Position numbers and translations under genes: made by a program
Part shown: positions 10,064 to 20,183 of the stretch, one piece after another
How the letters are laid out: the number at the start of each line of letters is the position of its first letter
Numbering within the stretch: position 1 is the stretch's first letter
The notes under the pieces: generated by a model
Told to the model about the DNA's origin: nothing
Seen by the model: the letters and a program-made list of their open reading frames with translations, nothing else
The model's database searches: none
NCBI RefSeq assembly: GCF_026013905.1
Contig: NZ_CP110257.1
Span: 186,001 to 250,000, forward strand
Origin: Schlegelella aquatica
Lineage (GTDB): Bacteria > Pseudomonadota > Gammaproteobacteria > Burkholderiales > Burkholderiaceae_C
DNA length: 64,000 nucleotides
Direction of reading: 5' to 3'

Positions 10064-11533
10064 CTAGCTCGGCATCGCCGCGAGCACGGCCGCCACCGAC
10101 GCCGTGAGCTTCTTGCCGTAGGGCACGTGCAGGAACTCGTTGGGCCCGTGGGCATTGCTCTTGGGGCCGAGCACGCCGCACACCATCATCTGCGCGCGAG
10201 GAAAGCCCGCCTGCAGCATGTTCATGAGGGGGATCGTGCCGCCCTGCCCGATGAAGCCCACCGGTGCGCCGTAGAAGGTGCGCGAGGCCTGGTCGAGCGC
10301 CTGGTGCAGCCAGGACGCCAGTGCGGGCGCGTTCCAGCCGGTGGCGGCATGGTCGGGCTCGAAGGTCACGCGCGCCCGGTAGGGCGGGTCGACCTCCAGC
10401 AGCCGCTTGAGCTCGTGCATGGCCTGCACGCCGTCGACCAGCGGGGGCAGACGCAGCGAGAGCTTGAACGCCGTGTAAGGCCGCAGCACGTTGCCCGCGT
10501 TCTCCAGCGCCGGGAAGCCGTCGGCCCCGGTGATGGACAGCGCCGGCCGCCAGGTGCGGCGCAGCAGCGCTTCGGTCGGATCGGTCGTCGTCGGCAAGGT
10601 GAAGCCGCCCTCGGCACCGCACGCCCAGGGGTATCGCTTCCAGACCTCGTCGCCGAGGATGCGCGCCGCCTCGCGCGCCTGCTCGATGCGATCGGCCGGG
10701 ATCTCGCAGTGGAAGCCGGCCGGCAGCAGGTGGCCGTTGCGCGCGTCCTCCAGGCGATCGAGCAGCTGCCGCAGGATGCGGAAGCTCGAAGGCACGAGGC
10801 CGCTCGCGTCGCCCGAGTGCACGCCCTCGGTCAGCACCTCGACCTTGAGCGTGCCGACGGCCAGACCGCGCAACGAGGTCGTCAGCCACAGCTGGTCGTA
10901 GTTGCCCGCGCCGGAGTCGAGGCACACCACGAGGCCCACGTCGCCCAGGCGCGGGCGCAGCGCCTCCAGGTAGTGGGGCAGGTCGTAGGAGCCACTTTCC
11001 TCGCAGGTTTCGATGAGGCCCACCACGCGCGGGTGCGACACGCCGGCGCGCTGCAGGCTCTTGAGCGCGGTGATGGACGCATAGACGGCATAGCCGTCGT
11101 CGGCCCCGCCGCGCCCGTAGAGGCGGCCGTCCTCGAGCTTGGGCGTCCAAGGTCCCAGGTCGCTGCGCCAGCCGTTGAACTCCGGCTGCTTGTCCAGGTG
11201 CCCGTACATGACGACCGTCTCGGTGCTGCCGGCACGGGTGGCCGGCACCTCGAACCACAGCAGCGGCGTGCGCGGGCGTCCCTGCGCATCGGTGAGCCGC
11301 ACGATCTCGAGCTGCAAGCCCTCCACTTGCTGGCTCTCGACCCACTGGGCCGCCTGGCGCACCACGGCCTCCAGGTGACCGTGCTCTGCCCAGCGGCTGT
11401 CGAAGCCCGGCGACTTCGCCGGCACGCGGATGTAGTCCTGCAGGGCCGGGATGATCTCGCGGTCCCAGACCTCGTCGATGCGGTCTTGCAAGGCGCCCGG
11501 TTCGGGCAGGGGCAGTCGTTCGGGAGCGTTCAT
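10064..11533 (-). CDS. M20-family metallodipeptidase
   Basis: 489-aa zinc peptidase. Visible metal-site motifs are VVMYGHLDKQPE (H and D of the first metal), GRGGADDGY (bridging Asp), LIETCEESGS (general base Glu-Glu), and the C-terminal FIGQGGTIPLMN with GPKSNAHGPNE (last His ligand). A dimerisation (lid) domain lies between about residues 210 and 380. It belongs to the long-chain PepV/CNDP-like dipeptidase branch. It starts at ATG 11533, 41 bp after the hydrolase gene on the same strand, so the two may be co-transcribed. The physiological peptide substrate is unknown. Confidence 0.92.
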   Translation of the reverse strand: MNAPERLPLPEPGALQDRIDEVWDREIIPALQDYIRVPAKSPGFDSRWAEHGHLEAVVRQAAQWVESQQVEGLQLEIVRLTDAQGRPRTPLLWFEVPATRAGSTETVVMYGHLDKQPEFNGWRSDLGPWTPKLEDGRLYGRGGADDGYAVYASITALKSLQRAGVSHPRVVGLIETCEESGSYDLPHYLEALRPRLGDVGLVVCLDSGAGNYDQLWLTTSLRGLAVGTLKVEVLTEGVHSGDASGLVPSSFRILRQLLDRLEDARNGHLLPAGFHCEIPADRIEQAREAARILGDEVWKRYPWACGAEGGFTLPTTTDPTEALLRRTWRPALSITGADGFPALENAGNVLRPYTAFKLSLRLPPLVDGVQAMHELKRLLEVDPPYRARVTFEPDHAATGWNAPALASWLHQALDQASRTFYGAPVGFIGQGGTIPLMNMLQAGFPRAQMMVCGVLGPKSNAHGPNEFLHVPYGKKLTASVAAVLAAMPS

Positions 11534-11574
11534 GATGCGGCGAGGCGGGGAGCAGGCGCTGACGGCGCGGGGGC

Positions 11575-12411
11575 TCAGGCGGCGGGAAAACGGGCGGACA
11601 ACCAGGGCTCCAGCACGCGGAAGACCTGCTCTCGGTCCGGCTCGTTGAGGATCTCGTGGTACATGTGCTCGAAGCAATGCGCGTGCACGGCGTGCGCCGG
11701 CGCGGCTCGTGCGAACCGGGCGCTGCCGGCGGGGGCGACGAGGCGGTCCTGGCCGGCCCACATCAGCAGCGTCGGCACGGTCCAGCCGCTGGCGCGTTCG
11801 AGCACGAAGCGGCCGGCGTCCACGATGAACCGCACCAGCCGGGGGGTGACGCGGTCGTGCACCAGCGGGTCACTGCGGTAGGCCTCGACGACCGCCGGGT
11901 CGCGGCTGATGCCGTTCACGTCGAGCCCGTTGGGCACGGCGACCCCGGGCGCGAGCGCGTGCGAGACGGCCAGCAGCGCTCGGTTGAAGGCCGACAGGCC
12001 CGGATCCAGCGCGGGCGAGGACAGCACGAGGGCCTCCACCGGCCGCACCGCGTCGGCGACGAAGCGCGCCGCGACGAGCCCGCCCATGCTGTGGCCCAGC
12101 AGAGCCAGCGGAGCCGCGCCGCGCGCGCGCACCGCGTCGACGACCGAGGCCAGGTCGGCGACCAGATCGAGCGGCCGCTGCAAACCGCCCCTCGCCCCTT
12201 CCGAAGCCCCGTGCCCGCGATGGTCGTAGCCCACCACGGCGTACCCGCGCTCGGTGAGCCAACGGGCCACATGCTCGTAGCGCCCCACGTGCTCGCCGAG
12301 CCCGTGGACGATCAACACCGTGGCTCGTGGCCGCACCGACGGCGACCACACCCGTGCGTGCAGACGCGTGCCGTCCGCGGCCCGGAATTCGGGGAACTCT
12401 CGCGCGTTCAT
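11575..12411 (-). CDS. Monoacylglycerol-lipase-like alpha/beta hydrolase
   Basis: 278-aa serine hydrolase. It has the lysophospholipase/monoglyceride lipase signatures VLIVHGLGEHVGRYEHVA, YDHRGHGASEG, nucleophile elbow GHSMGG, acid region MWAGQDRLV and the histidine in HCFEHMYHEILNE. No signal peptide is present, so it is cytoplasmic. The start ATG 12411 lies exactly six bases after a TACACT -10 element and the upstream frame has no ribosome-binding site, which suggests a leaderless transcript. Substrate specificity cannot be read from the sequence. Confidence 0.9.
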   Translation of the reverse strand: MNAREFPEFRAADGTRLHARVWSPSVRPRATVLIVHGLGEHVGRYEHVARWLTERGYAVVGYDHRGHGASEGARGGLQRPLDLVADLASVVDAVRARGAAPLALLGHSMGGLVAARFVADAVRPVEALVLSSPALDPGLSAFNRALLAVSHALAPGVAVPNGLDVNGISRDPAVVEAYRSDPLVHDRVTPRLVRFIVDAGRFVLERASGWTVPTLLMWAGQDRLVAPAGSARFARAAPAHAVHAHCFEHMYHEILNEPDREQVFRVLEPWLSARFPAA

Positions 12412-12417
12412 GGGGTC

Positions 12418-12423
12418 AGTGTA
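12418..12423 (-). promoter_or_regulatory. -10 element of a probable leaderless promoter (hydrolase)
   Basis: TACACT on the minus strand ends six bases before the A of the hydrolase ATG, so transcription would begin at the start codon. The same TANNNT-N6-ATG spacing is seen before pyrF and gntR. Confidence 0.45.
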
Positions 12424-12498
12424 AGCACAAGGCCGGCCGCCGCCCACCTCCACCGAGGGTGGCACACCGATTGCATCAAGCCGGCAGGACAGGTTTAC

Positions 12499-12587
12499 GA
12501 CGCCCCGGACACACCACCGGCACGCTCTCTCCCTCTCCGACCCTCCCTCACCTAGCTTGGGCATGACCGGGTCCGGGGCGTCTTTTT
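12499..12587 (+). ncRNA. Candidate small RNA with terminator-like closing stem
   Basis: On the plus strand a perfect 12-bp stem (GACGCCCCGGAC with GTCCGGGGCGTC) closes a roughly 60-nt loop and is followed at once by TTTTT. No plus-strand gene lies upstream, so this is not the terminator of a known transcript. The loop is C/U-rich with repeated CUCUCC, CCCUC and CCUCC motifs that could pair with ribosome-binding sites. A weak TTGCAT hexamer lies at 12471 but no convincing promoter is seen. This is an inference from structure only. Confidence 0.35.
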
Positions 12588-12599
12588 AAATGACAGGGG

Positions 12600-12645
12600 C
12601 CACGTTGCAAAGCGTCGCCGAAGGAACGCTTTGCAGCACACGTGG
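12600..12645. repeat. Nested inverted repeat downstream of metW
   Basis: CCACGT...ACGTGG enclosing TGCAAAGCG...CGCTTTGCA forms a two-part hairpin with a 12-nt loop, about 60 bp beyond the metW stop. A run of A follows it on the plus strand, and no U-run follows in either direction, so it is not a standard intrinsic terminator. It could stabilise the metXW mRNA 3' end. Confidence 0.5.
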
Positions 12646-12705
12646 AAAAAAGTACCGCCGCCGGGCGGTGCCTTTCCCCCAGTCGGCCGGGCCTGGGTGC
12701 CCGAC

Positions 12706-13290
12706 TCAGCCGCGCGTGAACTTGAAGACGGCCACGCTGGCCAGCAGGTTCGGACGGAAGCGCACCACGCGGCCACGTTGGATGCCGAAGGCATCGAGCA
12801 CCTGCAAGCCGTTCTTGCGCGCCAGCACCTCGAAGTCGGCATAGGTGCCCACGCGGATGTTGGGCGTGTCGTACCACTCGTAGGGCAGTGCCCGCGTGAC
12901 CGGCATCCGGCCCGAGGCCACGCGGAAGCGGTTGGGCCAGTGCGCGAAGTTCGGGAAGCTCACGATGCCGATGCGCCCCACGCGGGCCGTCTCGCGCAGC
13001 ATCGCCTCGGTGTTGCGGATGTGCTGGAGCGTGTCGAGCTGCAGCACGACGTCGAAGCTCTGGTCCTCGAAGATCGAGAGTCCTTCCTCGAGGTTGAGCT
13101 GGATGACGTTGACGCCGCGCTCGACGCAGGCGAGCAGGTTCGCGTCGGAGATCTCGATGCCGTAGCCGGTGCACCCCTTGCGGTCGCGCAGGTAGGCGAG
13201 CAGTTCGCCGCGGCCGCAGCCCAGGTCCAGCACGCGCGAGCCGGCCGGGACGAGCTCGGCGATCAGTTCCATGTCCTTGCGCTCACTCAT
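12706..13290 (-). CDS. metW: Methionine biosynthesis protein MetW
   Basis: 194-aa class I methyltransferase-fold protein that accompanies MetX in proteobacteria and is needed for full homoserine acylation. It has the SAM-site motif [12 protein letters not shown] (about residues 19-30), GYGIEIS, and the MetW signatures [14 protein letters not shown] and [13 protein letters not shown]. The start overlaps the metX stop by 8 bp, so it is co-transcribed and probably translationally coupled. It shares the SAM-II riboswitch control of metX. Confidence 0.96.
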   Translation of the reverse strand: MSERKDMELIAELVPAGSRVLDLGCGRGELLAYLRDRKGCTGYGIEISDANLLACVERGVNVIQLNLEEGLSIFEDQSFDVVLQLDTLQHIRNTEAMLRETARVGRIGIVSFPNFAHWPNRFRVASGRMPVTRALPYEWYDTPNIRVGTYADFEVLARKNGLQVLDAFGIQRGRVVRFRPNLLASVAVFKFTRG

Positions 13291-14431
13291 CGTCGCGCCC
13301 TTCCTCGATCTCGCGTGCGATGCGCTCGTAGTACGCCCGCACCACCGCGTGGTAGCGCGCGTCCTCCAGCAGGAAGGCGTCGTGCCCGTGGGGCGCGTCG
13401 ATCTCGGCGTAACTCACGTCGCGGCGGTTGTCGAGCAGCGCCTTGACGATCTCGCGCGAGCGTGCGGGCGAGAAGCGCCAGTCGGTGGTGAAGCTCACCA
13501 CCAGAAACTTCGCCCGCGCGCGCGCCATCGCGCGGCTCAGATCGCCGCCGTGGTCGCGGGCCGGATCGAAGTAGTCGAGCGCGCGCGTGATCAGCAGGTA
13601 GGTGTTGGCGTCGAAGTACTCGCTGAACTTGTCGCCCTGGTAGCGCAGGTAGCTCTCGATCTGGAACTCGATCTCTTGCGTGCTGTAGGCCAGCTCGGCG
13701 GCGCGCAGGCTGCGCCCGAACTTCTCGGCCATCGCATCGTCGGACAAGTAGGTGATGTGGCCGATCATGCGTGCCACGCGCAGCCCGCGCTTGGGCACCA
13801 CACCGTGCTCGTAGTAGTGGCCACCGTGGAAGTCCGGGTCGGTCACGATCGCCCGGCGGGCCACCTCGTTGAACGCGATGTTCTGCGCCGAGAGGTTGGG
13901 CGCGGTGGCGATGGCGATGCAATGGCGCACCCGCTCGGGAAACTGCAGCGACCAGCTCAAGGCCTGCATGCCGCCGAGACTGCCGCCCATCACCGCGGCC
14001 AGCGTGCGGATGCCCAGGCGATCGAGCAGCAGCGCCTGGGCCTGCACCCAGTCCTCCACCGTGACGACGGGGAAATCCGCGCCGTAGGGCTTGCCGGTGG
14101 CCGGGTTGGCGTGCATCGGGCCGGTCGAGCCGAAGCATGAGCCCGGGTTGTTGATGCCGATGACGAAGAAGCGGTCGGTGTCCAGCGGCTTGCCGGGGCC
14201 CACCAGGTTGTCCCACCAGCCCTCGCTCTTCGGGACGCCTTCGTAGGTGCCCGCCACGTGGTGCGAGGCGTTGAGCGCGTGGCAGACGAGCACCGCGTTG
14301 CTCTTGTCCGCGTTGAGGGTGCCGTAGGTCTCGTACACCAGGGTGTAGTCGGCCAACTGCGCGCCGCTGCGCAACCGCAGCGGCTCGGCGAAGTGCATCG
14401 ATTGGGGAGTGACGTGTCCGAGCGAGGCCAT
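13283..14431 (-). CDS. metX: Homoserine O-acyltransferase
   Basis: Transfers an acyl group (succinyl or acetyl; not decidable here) from CoA to homoserine, the committed step of methionine synthesis. The 382-aa alpha/beta hydrolase-fold protein contains [37 protein letters not shown] and nucleophile motif GGSLGGMQ (S151), with the C-terminal HGHDAFLLE histidine. ATG 14431 gives the usual N-terminus. An in-frame GTG at 14482 directly after the riboswitch would add 17 residues encoded by the terminator hairpin; its spacing to the GAGGG sequence is too short for a normal start. Regulated by the upstream SAM-II element. Confidence 0.96.
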   Translation of the reverse strand: MASLGHVTPQSMHFAEPLRLRSGAQLADYTLVYETYGTLNADKSNAVLVCHALNASHHVAGTYEGVPKSEGWWDNLVGPGKPLDTDRFFVIGINNPGSCFGSTGPMHANPATGKPYGADFPVVTVEDWVQAQALLLDRLGIRTLAAVMGGSLGGMQALSWSLQFPERVRHCIAIATAPNLSAQNIAFNEVARRAIVTDPDFHGGHYYEHGVVPKRGLRVARMIGHITYLSDDAMAEKFGRSLRAAELAYSTQEIEFQIESYLRYQGDKFSEYFDANTYLLITRALDYFDPARDHGGDLSRAMARARAKFLVVSFTTDWRFSPARSREIVKALLDNRRDVSYAEIDAPHGHDAFLLEDARYHAVVRAYYERIAREIEEGRDDE

Positions 14432-14440
14432 GTGCGCGAC

Positions 14441-14476
14441 AAAAAACCCGGCTCGCCAACGAAAGGGGCCGGGTTT
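14441..14476 (-). terminator. Intrinsic terminator/attenuator hairpin between SAM-II riboswitch and metX
   Basis: On the minus strand AAACCCGGC pairs with GCCGGGTTT across a 15-nt loop and ends in six T residues. It sits between the riboswitch (ends 14484) and the metX ATG 14431. The flanking GTGTGC and GCGCAC can extend the stem to the start codon. It may terminate transcription when SAM is bound, or act as a fold that brings the GAGGG sequence closer to the ATG. Confidence 0.75.
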
Positions 14477-14483
14477 GCACACG

Positions 14484-14535
14484 CCCTCTTTAGCTGAACT
14501 TGTTAAGCGCCCGCAAGCCGGACAAATCGGCGCTG
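14484..14535 (-). ncRNA. SAM-II riboswitch (metA motif)
   Basis: The 52-nt minus-strand sequence aligns without gaps to the well-known SAM-II aptamer as I remember it. P1 is AGCGCC with GGCGCU, then GAUUUG, the CCGGCUUGC loop, and the diagnostic 3' end AGCUAAAGAGGG. SAM binding stabilises an H-type pseudoknot and hides the purine-rich 3' end, lowering expression of methionine genes. The aptamer begins about 7 nt after the TATACT -10, so it forms the very 5' end of the metXW mRNA. Confidence 0.9.
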
Positions 14536-14541
14536 GGCGGC

Positions 14542-14547
14542 AGTATA
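14542..14547 (-). promoter_or_regulatory. -10 element of the metXW promoter
   Basis: TATACT on the minus strand, placing the start of transcription at about 14535, the first base of the SAM-II aptamer. No clear -35 is visible. Confidence 0.6.
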
Positions 14548-14563
14548 GCGGGGCCGCCCGATC

Positions 14564-14597
14564 CCGGCCTCGGGCCCACCGGTGGGCCCGAGGCCGG
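14564..14597. repeat. 34-bp perfect palindrome
   Basis: A 17-bp arm, GGCCTCGGGCCCACC plus two outer CC bases, is repeated in exact inverse with no spacer around the centre ACC|GGT. It lies between the 3' end of the UPF0149 gene and the metX promoter. With no U-run it may form a strong 3' hairpin for the UPF0149 mRNA or be a protein-binding palindrome. Confidence 0.6.
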
Positions 14598-14643
14598 CCC
14601 ACCGACAGGTCGATCGGGCCGGCTCGCGTGCGGGCCGCCGCTT

Positions 14644-15387
14644 CTAGCCCTGCGACGCCCCGTGGCACTTCTTGTACTTGCGCCCGCTGCCGCAAGGGCA
14701 CGGGTCGTTGCGCCCGGGCGTGGCGGCCTTGCGCACCGGCTGGACCGGCTGGCTCGCCGCACGCTGGCGCCAGAAGTCGCGCAGGTCGTACACGGCCCAC
14801 AGCGCATCGGCCAGCCGCTCGTCGCGGCTCATCTCGCGCACCTCGGGCGGCAGCTCGGCATCATCGGCGGCCAGCGCCTCGAAGGTCTGCAGGCAGCCGT
14901 CCACGAATTCGTTGCCCTCGTCGTCGGCGGGCAACAGCCAGTCGTCTTCCAGCGCGTCGACCGCCTGCAGAAAGCCGCTCGCCCACAGCGCGCCGAAGGC
15001 CGGCACCTCGCCGAACTGGCGGCGCTCCTCGTCGGTGAGCTCCGCCAGCACCGAGGGCCAGTCGGTCAGGAGCGGCCCGAGCGCGCGCTCGTCGTCCAGG
15101 CGTTGTACCGGCGCCTCGATCGCGCGACGCACCTGCTCGAACCGGCGCTCGATCAGGCCCCAGGCCTCCTCGGCCTGCGCCGCGTCGGCGAACGGCGGGG
15201 TGTCTCCCAGCACGCGGGGCATCAGCTCGCGCCAGGCCGACGGGCACGGCCCGCAGGCCAGGGCGGCCAGCACACCGTCGAGCTGTTCCAGGTCAGGGAC
15301 GGCTTCGCTGCGCTCGGCACAATCGGCGAGCAAGGCGTCGAGCCGGTCCAGGTCGGCGTCGTCAAGAGGGGTAAACGAAGGCTTCAT
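14644..15387 (-). CDS. UPF0149 (YecA-like) protein with C-terminal SEC-C motif
   Basis: 247 aa from ATG 15387 (ATG 15414 is an alternative with no better ribosome-binding site). The N-terminal two thirds is the helical UPF0149 domain ([25 protein letters not shown]). The C-terminus ends with the zinc-binding SEC-C motif [19 protein letters not shown] found in SecA and YecA, which binds the ribosome near the exit tunnel. A role at the translating ribosome is inferred from the family; no direct function is established here. Confidence 0.88.
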   Translation of the reverse strand: MKPSFTPLDDADLDRLDALLADCAERSEAVPDLEQLDGVLAALACGPCPSAWRELMPRVLGDTPPFADAAQAEEAWGLIERRFEQVRRAIEAPVQRLDDERALGPLLTDWPSVLAELTDEERRQFGEVPAFGALWASGFLQAVDALEDDWLLPADDEGNEFVDGCLQTFEALAADDAELPPEVREMSRDERLADALWAVYDLRDFWRQRAASQPVQPVRKAATPGRNDPCPCGSGRKYKKCHGASQG

Positions 15388-15494
15388 CGCATGTCCATCG
15401 AGAGCAGCGCCCATTGTCGCAGCAGGCCAGTCGTGGGAAGATCGGCCACGGTTTGGCCCCCGGCGGCCGGGCTTCCTGACACTTGCAGTCTGTC

Positions 15495-16121
15495 GTGCTG
15501 ACCGTATACCTCGTCGAAGACGATCCGCTTCTCGCCCGCCACGTGCTGGGCGCCTTCCAACGAGCCAGCGACGTGCGGTGTGTCGGGCATGCGGCCCGGC
15601 TGTCCCAGGCCCGCGACGAGCTCCCCCTGTTCCGACCGGACGTGCTGCTCACCGACCTCGGGCTGCCCGACGGCGATGCCATCGACCTCATCCGCGAATT
15701 CGGCTGCACCGACGTCGCATGGCGGCCGAACATCCTCGTGTTCTCGGTCTTCGGCGACGAGGTGCGGGTGCTGGAGGCCATCGAGAGCGGTGCGGATGGC
15801 TATTTCCTGAAGGGCTGCAGCGACCCGGAGCTGCTGGACGCCGTGCGCGGGGCCGCCCGGGGCGAGTCCCCGATCTCGCCGGGCATCGCGCGCCAGGTGC
15901 TGCGGCGGCTCGGGGCGGCTCCTGCTCATGCCGCTGCCGGTGGAGCGCGCCTGTCGCCCGCCGAGCAGGCGGTGCTGCGCCTCGTCGCCCAGGGCTATGT
16001 GACCGAGGAGGTCGGCGAGCGCCTGATGATGACGGCGCACACCGTGGCCACCCACGTGCGCGCCGTGTACGGCAAGCTGCAACCGGCGCGCACCGAGGTC
16101 CTGGCCGGGTCGGTGTCGTGA
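15495..16121 (+). CDS. NarL/FixJ-family response regulator
   Basis: 208 aa from GTG 15495 ([11 protein letters not shown]); TTG 15483 is an alternative and neither has a good ribosome-binding site. The receiver domain has the acidic pair ED and phospho-acceptor D54 in [10 protein letters not shown], with the conserved Lys in GYFLKGC. The C-terminal LuxR-type helix-turn-helix is [32 protein letters not shown]. It overlaps the sensor kinase gene by 4 bp (GTGA), so the pair is coupled. The signal is unknown. Confidence 0.93.
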   Translation: MLTVYLVEDDPLLARHVLGAFQRASDVRCVGHAARLSQARDELPLFRPDVLLTDLGLPDGDAIDLIREFGCTDVAWRPNILVFSVFGDEVRVLEAIESGADGYFLKGCSDPELLDAVRGAARGESPISPGIARQVLRRLGAAPAHAAAGGARLSPAEQAVLRLVAQGYVTEEVGERLMMTAHTVATHVRAVYGKLQPARTEVLAGSVS

Positions 16122-18010
16122 TCGCGGCCGGCCACCGCACCGCCGCCCCCGCCTCGTGGCTGCAGCGCTGGCTGCGCCGGCTTCTCCTTCTCGCCTGGGC
16201 GGCGGCGTGCCTGGGGGTTGCTCCTGCCCACGCACTGTCGATCGAGTTGCGCGAGGCCTGGCTGCGCGAGGCCGCACGGCCCGACGCGCCGGAAGCCCGG
16301 GTGTCGCTGCCCGATCCGTGGGAGCACACGGCGCCCTCGCGCGCCGGCTCGGCGAGCTACCGCCTGCAGGTGCCGGATGCGGTGGCCGCCACCGCGCGCC
16401 CTGCGGTGTTCCTGCGCCGGGTGGGCAACGTCTTTCGCGTGCACCTGAACGGCCACCTCGTGCGCGAGGTGGGCCGCGAGCAGCATCCGCTGCCCAACTA
16501 CAACCAGGAGCCGGTGTACGTCGCGCTGCCGCCGTCGCTGCTGCGGCCTGCGGGCAACGAGCTCGTCATCGAGGTGACCGGCGAGCCGCGCCGCGAGGCG
16601 GGCTTGTCGAGCGTGTGGGTGGGCGACGCCGACGCGCTGGAGCCGATGTACCGGCGCGCGCACGACGTGCAGGTGCGCGGAGCGTGGATGATCGCGGCGG
16701 CCAGCGCGACGATGGGCGTGCTGGGACTGCTGGTGGCCTGGCGCACCCGGCAGTCGGTGTACGGCTGGTTCGGGCTGGCGAACCTGATCTGGGCCTGGCG
16801 GGCCGGCGCGCTGCAGGTCAACGACGGCCGGTGGTGGGCGTGGCTGCTGCAGTGGGCGTTCGAGTTCTCGTACAGCCTGTTCATCGCCGCCATCGGTCTG
16901 TTCCTGCTCGAGATGGCCCGCCGGGCCACCTCCGGCGCGCGGCGGTTCTTCGCGGGCTATGTCTGGGTGTCGCTTGCGCTGTCGCTCACCCACGCCGCGT
17001 TCAACGTGCCGGTGATGCGCACCGTGAGCCTGGGGCTCACGCTCGCCGTCGCCGTGGGGATGACGCTGTTCCTCGCTTCCATCGCGTGGCGCCAGCGCGA
17101 CCGAGGCGCCGCGCTGCTGGCCGCGAGCGTGGGGCTGTGTGCCGCGGTGGGCGCGCGCGACTGGATCGTGTTGCGGCTGATGCACGACTACGGCGCCTAC
17201 ACCTGGGCCCGCTACGTGATCGTCGTGCTGATGGTGGTGATGGCATGGCGCCTGGTCGAGGATTACGGCCGCACCTTGCGCGAGCTGCGCGATGCGAACC
17301 GGCACCTCCGCGAGGCGGTGGAGGCCAAGCAGCGCGAGCTCGAGCAAGCCTTCGAGGCGCAGCGCGCGATCGAGCGCCGTCAGGCGGCCACCGCCGAGCG
17401 CGACCGCATCCTGCGCGAGATGCACGACGGCCTCGGAGGGCGCCTCGTCGGCGCGATCGCACTGGCCCGGCAGCTACAGCAGCACGAGGCCCCGGCCCGG
17501 GCCCTGGTGGGCGAGTTGCGGCAGGCGCTGGACGATTGCCTGGTGGAGTTGCGGCTGTCGCTCGACTCGATGGACACCGAGCCGCGGTGCCTGAGTGAAG
17601 CACTGGCCGAGCTGCGCTTCAGGGTGGAGCCGTCCTTGCGTGCGGCCGGCATCCGGCTGGTGTGGAACCTGCGCGACGACGCAGCCGACGCGATGCTGCC
17701 GCCCACGGACACCCAGCAGGTGCTGCGCATCATGCGCGAAGCGCTGACCAACGTCATCAAGCACGCGCAAGCGAGCGTGGTCTGGCTGGAGCTGGCGCGC
17801 CGCGAGCACGGGCTCGAACTGACCGTACTCGACAACGGGCTGGTCCAGCGCGCCGCCGAGCGTCCGCGCACCGCGCCCCTGCCGGGCGGCAAGCGCGGGC
17901 TGGCGAACATGCGCCACCGCGCCGAGGCGATCGGCGCACACATCGAGATCGGACCCCACCCGGAGGGCTGGGTCGTGCGGCTCACGCTGCCGGCGGGGCG
18001 GTGTCGATGA
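16118..18010 (+). CDS. 7TMR-DISM-type sensor histidine kinase (HisKA_3)
   Basis: 630 aa from GTG 16118. It has a signal peptide (residues about 17-40), a beta-rich periplasmic domain (YRLQVPDAVA...VFRVHLNGHLVREVG, resembling 7TMR-DISM extracellular region 2), seven hydrophobic segments (about residues 185-375), a coiled coil, dimerisation/phosphoacceptor box REMHDGLGGRL (H436), and a HATPase domain with REALTNVIKHA and GGKRGLANMRHRA. The G1 box reads LDNGLV where DNGxG is usual, so ATP-lid contacts may be altered. Its 3' end overlaps the convergent gst gene by 29 bp. Confidence 0.92.
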   Translation: MIAAGHRTAAPASWLQRWLRRLLLLAWAAACLGVAPAHALSIELREAWLREAARPDAPEARVSLPDPWEHTAPSRAGSASYRLQVPDAVAATARPAVFLRRVGNVFRVHLNGHLVREVGREQHPLPNYNQEPVYVALPPSLLRPAGNELVIEVTGEPRREAGLSSVWVGDADALEPMYRRAHDVQVRGAWMIAAASATMGVLGLLVAWRTRQSVYGWFGLANLIWAWRAGALQVNDGRWWAWLLQWAFEFSYSLFIAAIGLFLLEMARRATSGARRFFAGYVWVSLALSLTHAAFNVPVMRTVSLGLTLAVAVGMTLFLASIAWRQRDRGAALLAASVGLCAAVGARDWIVLRLMHDYGAYTWARYVIVVLMVVMAWRLVEDYGRTLRELRDANRHLREAVEAKQRELEQAFEAQRAIERRQAATAERDRILREMHDGLGGRLVGAIALARQLQQHEAPARALVGELRQALDDCLVELRLSLDSMDTEPRCLSEALAELRFRVEPSLRAAGIRLVWNLRDDAADAMLPPTDTQQVLRIMREALTNVIKHAQASVVWLELARREHGLELTVLDNGLVQRAAERPRTAPLPGGKRGLANMRHRAEAIGAHIEIGPHPEGWVVRLTLPAGRCR

Positions 18011-18602
18011 AGCTTTGCCGTTGCGAAAGCTTGTCGTAGAGCTTGCCGAGGTTGGGGTAGTCGCCCCGCCAATCGATGTGCGAGAAGCGGAAGTCGAGGT
18101 AGCCGAGCGCGCAGCCGACCGCGATGTCGGCGAGCGTGAAGTGGTTGCCCGCGCACCACGCGCGGTCGCCCAGCCCCTGGCTCATCGCCTTCACCGCGGC
18201 ATACACCTTGTGCATCTGGCGGTCGATCCAGGCGGCGCTGCGTTGCTGCTCGGTGCGCCCGGCCCAGGTCTGCTCCAGCCGCGCGAGGATCGCGGCGTCG
18301 AGCAGGCCGTCGGCCAGCGCCTCCCAGGTGCGCACCTCGACCCGCTCGCGGCCCGAGGGGGGGATGAGCTTGCCCACCGGCGAGAGGGTGTCGACGTATT
18401 CGACGATGACGCGCGAATCGAACACCGCCTCGCCGCCTTCCATCACGAGGCAGGGGACCTTGCCGAGCGGATTGGCCTGGGTGATCGCGCTGCCAGGCGC
18501 CCAGACGTCCTCGAGTTCGAGCTTGTAGTCCAGCTTCTTCTCGGCCATCACGATGCGCACCTTGCGCACGTAAGGGCTCGTGAGCGATCCGATGAGTTTC
18601 AT
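17982..18602 (-). CDS. Glutathione S-transferase
   Basis: 206-aa cytosolic GST. Its N-terminal thioredoxin-like domain (MKLIGSLTSPYVRKVRIVM with S9 as likely catalytic residue, NPLGKVPCLV cis-Pro loop, VFDSRVIVEYVD glutathione-binding ES/DS motif) is followed by an all-helical C-terminal domain (FTLADIAVGCALGYLDFR). It resembles the YibF-like class. It converges with the sensor kinase gene and overlaps it by 29 bp. The start ATG 18602 is 27 bp from the TAGAAT -10. Confidence 0.92.
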   Translation of the reverse strand: MKLIGSLTSPYVRKVRIVMAEKKLDYKLELEDVWAPGSAITQANPLGKVPCLVMEGGEAVFDSRVIVEYVDTLSPVGKLIPPSGRERVEVRTWEALADGLLDAAILARLEQTWAGRTEQQRSAAWIDRQMHKVYAAVKAMSQGLGDRAWCAGNHFTLADIAVGCALGYLDFRFSHIDWRGDYPNLGKLYDKLSQRQSFIDTAPPAA

Positions 18603-18628
18603 GGGTGGAATGGGGATGTCTGCGTGCG

Positions 18629-18634
18629 ATTCTA
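18629..18634 (-). promoter_or_regulatory. -10 element (TAGAAT) of gst
   Basis: TAGAAT on the minus strand, 26 bases before the gst start, in the divergent gst/purB region. Confidence 0.45.
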
Positions 18635-18635
18635 G

Positions 18636-20105
<1,470 letters not shown>

Positions 20106-20183
20106 GCGACGCGAGGCGGCCCCCGGGCAGCGGCCGTTCCCGCTGCGGTCGGCGGGGCCGGGGTGGGCCGCGAGCGAGGCCTC

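Noticed and set aside
12600..12645. Nested hairpin as an intrinsic terminator for metW
   Set aside because: No U-run follows on either strand; kept only as an inverted repeat.
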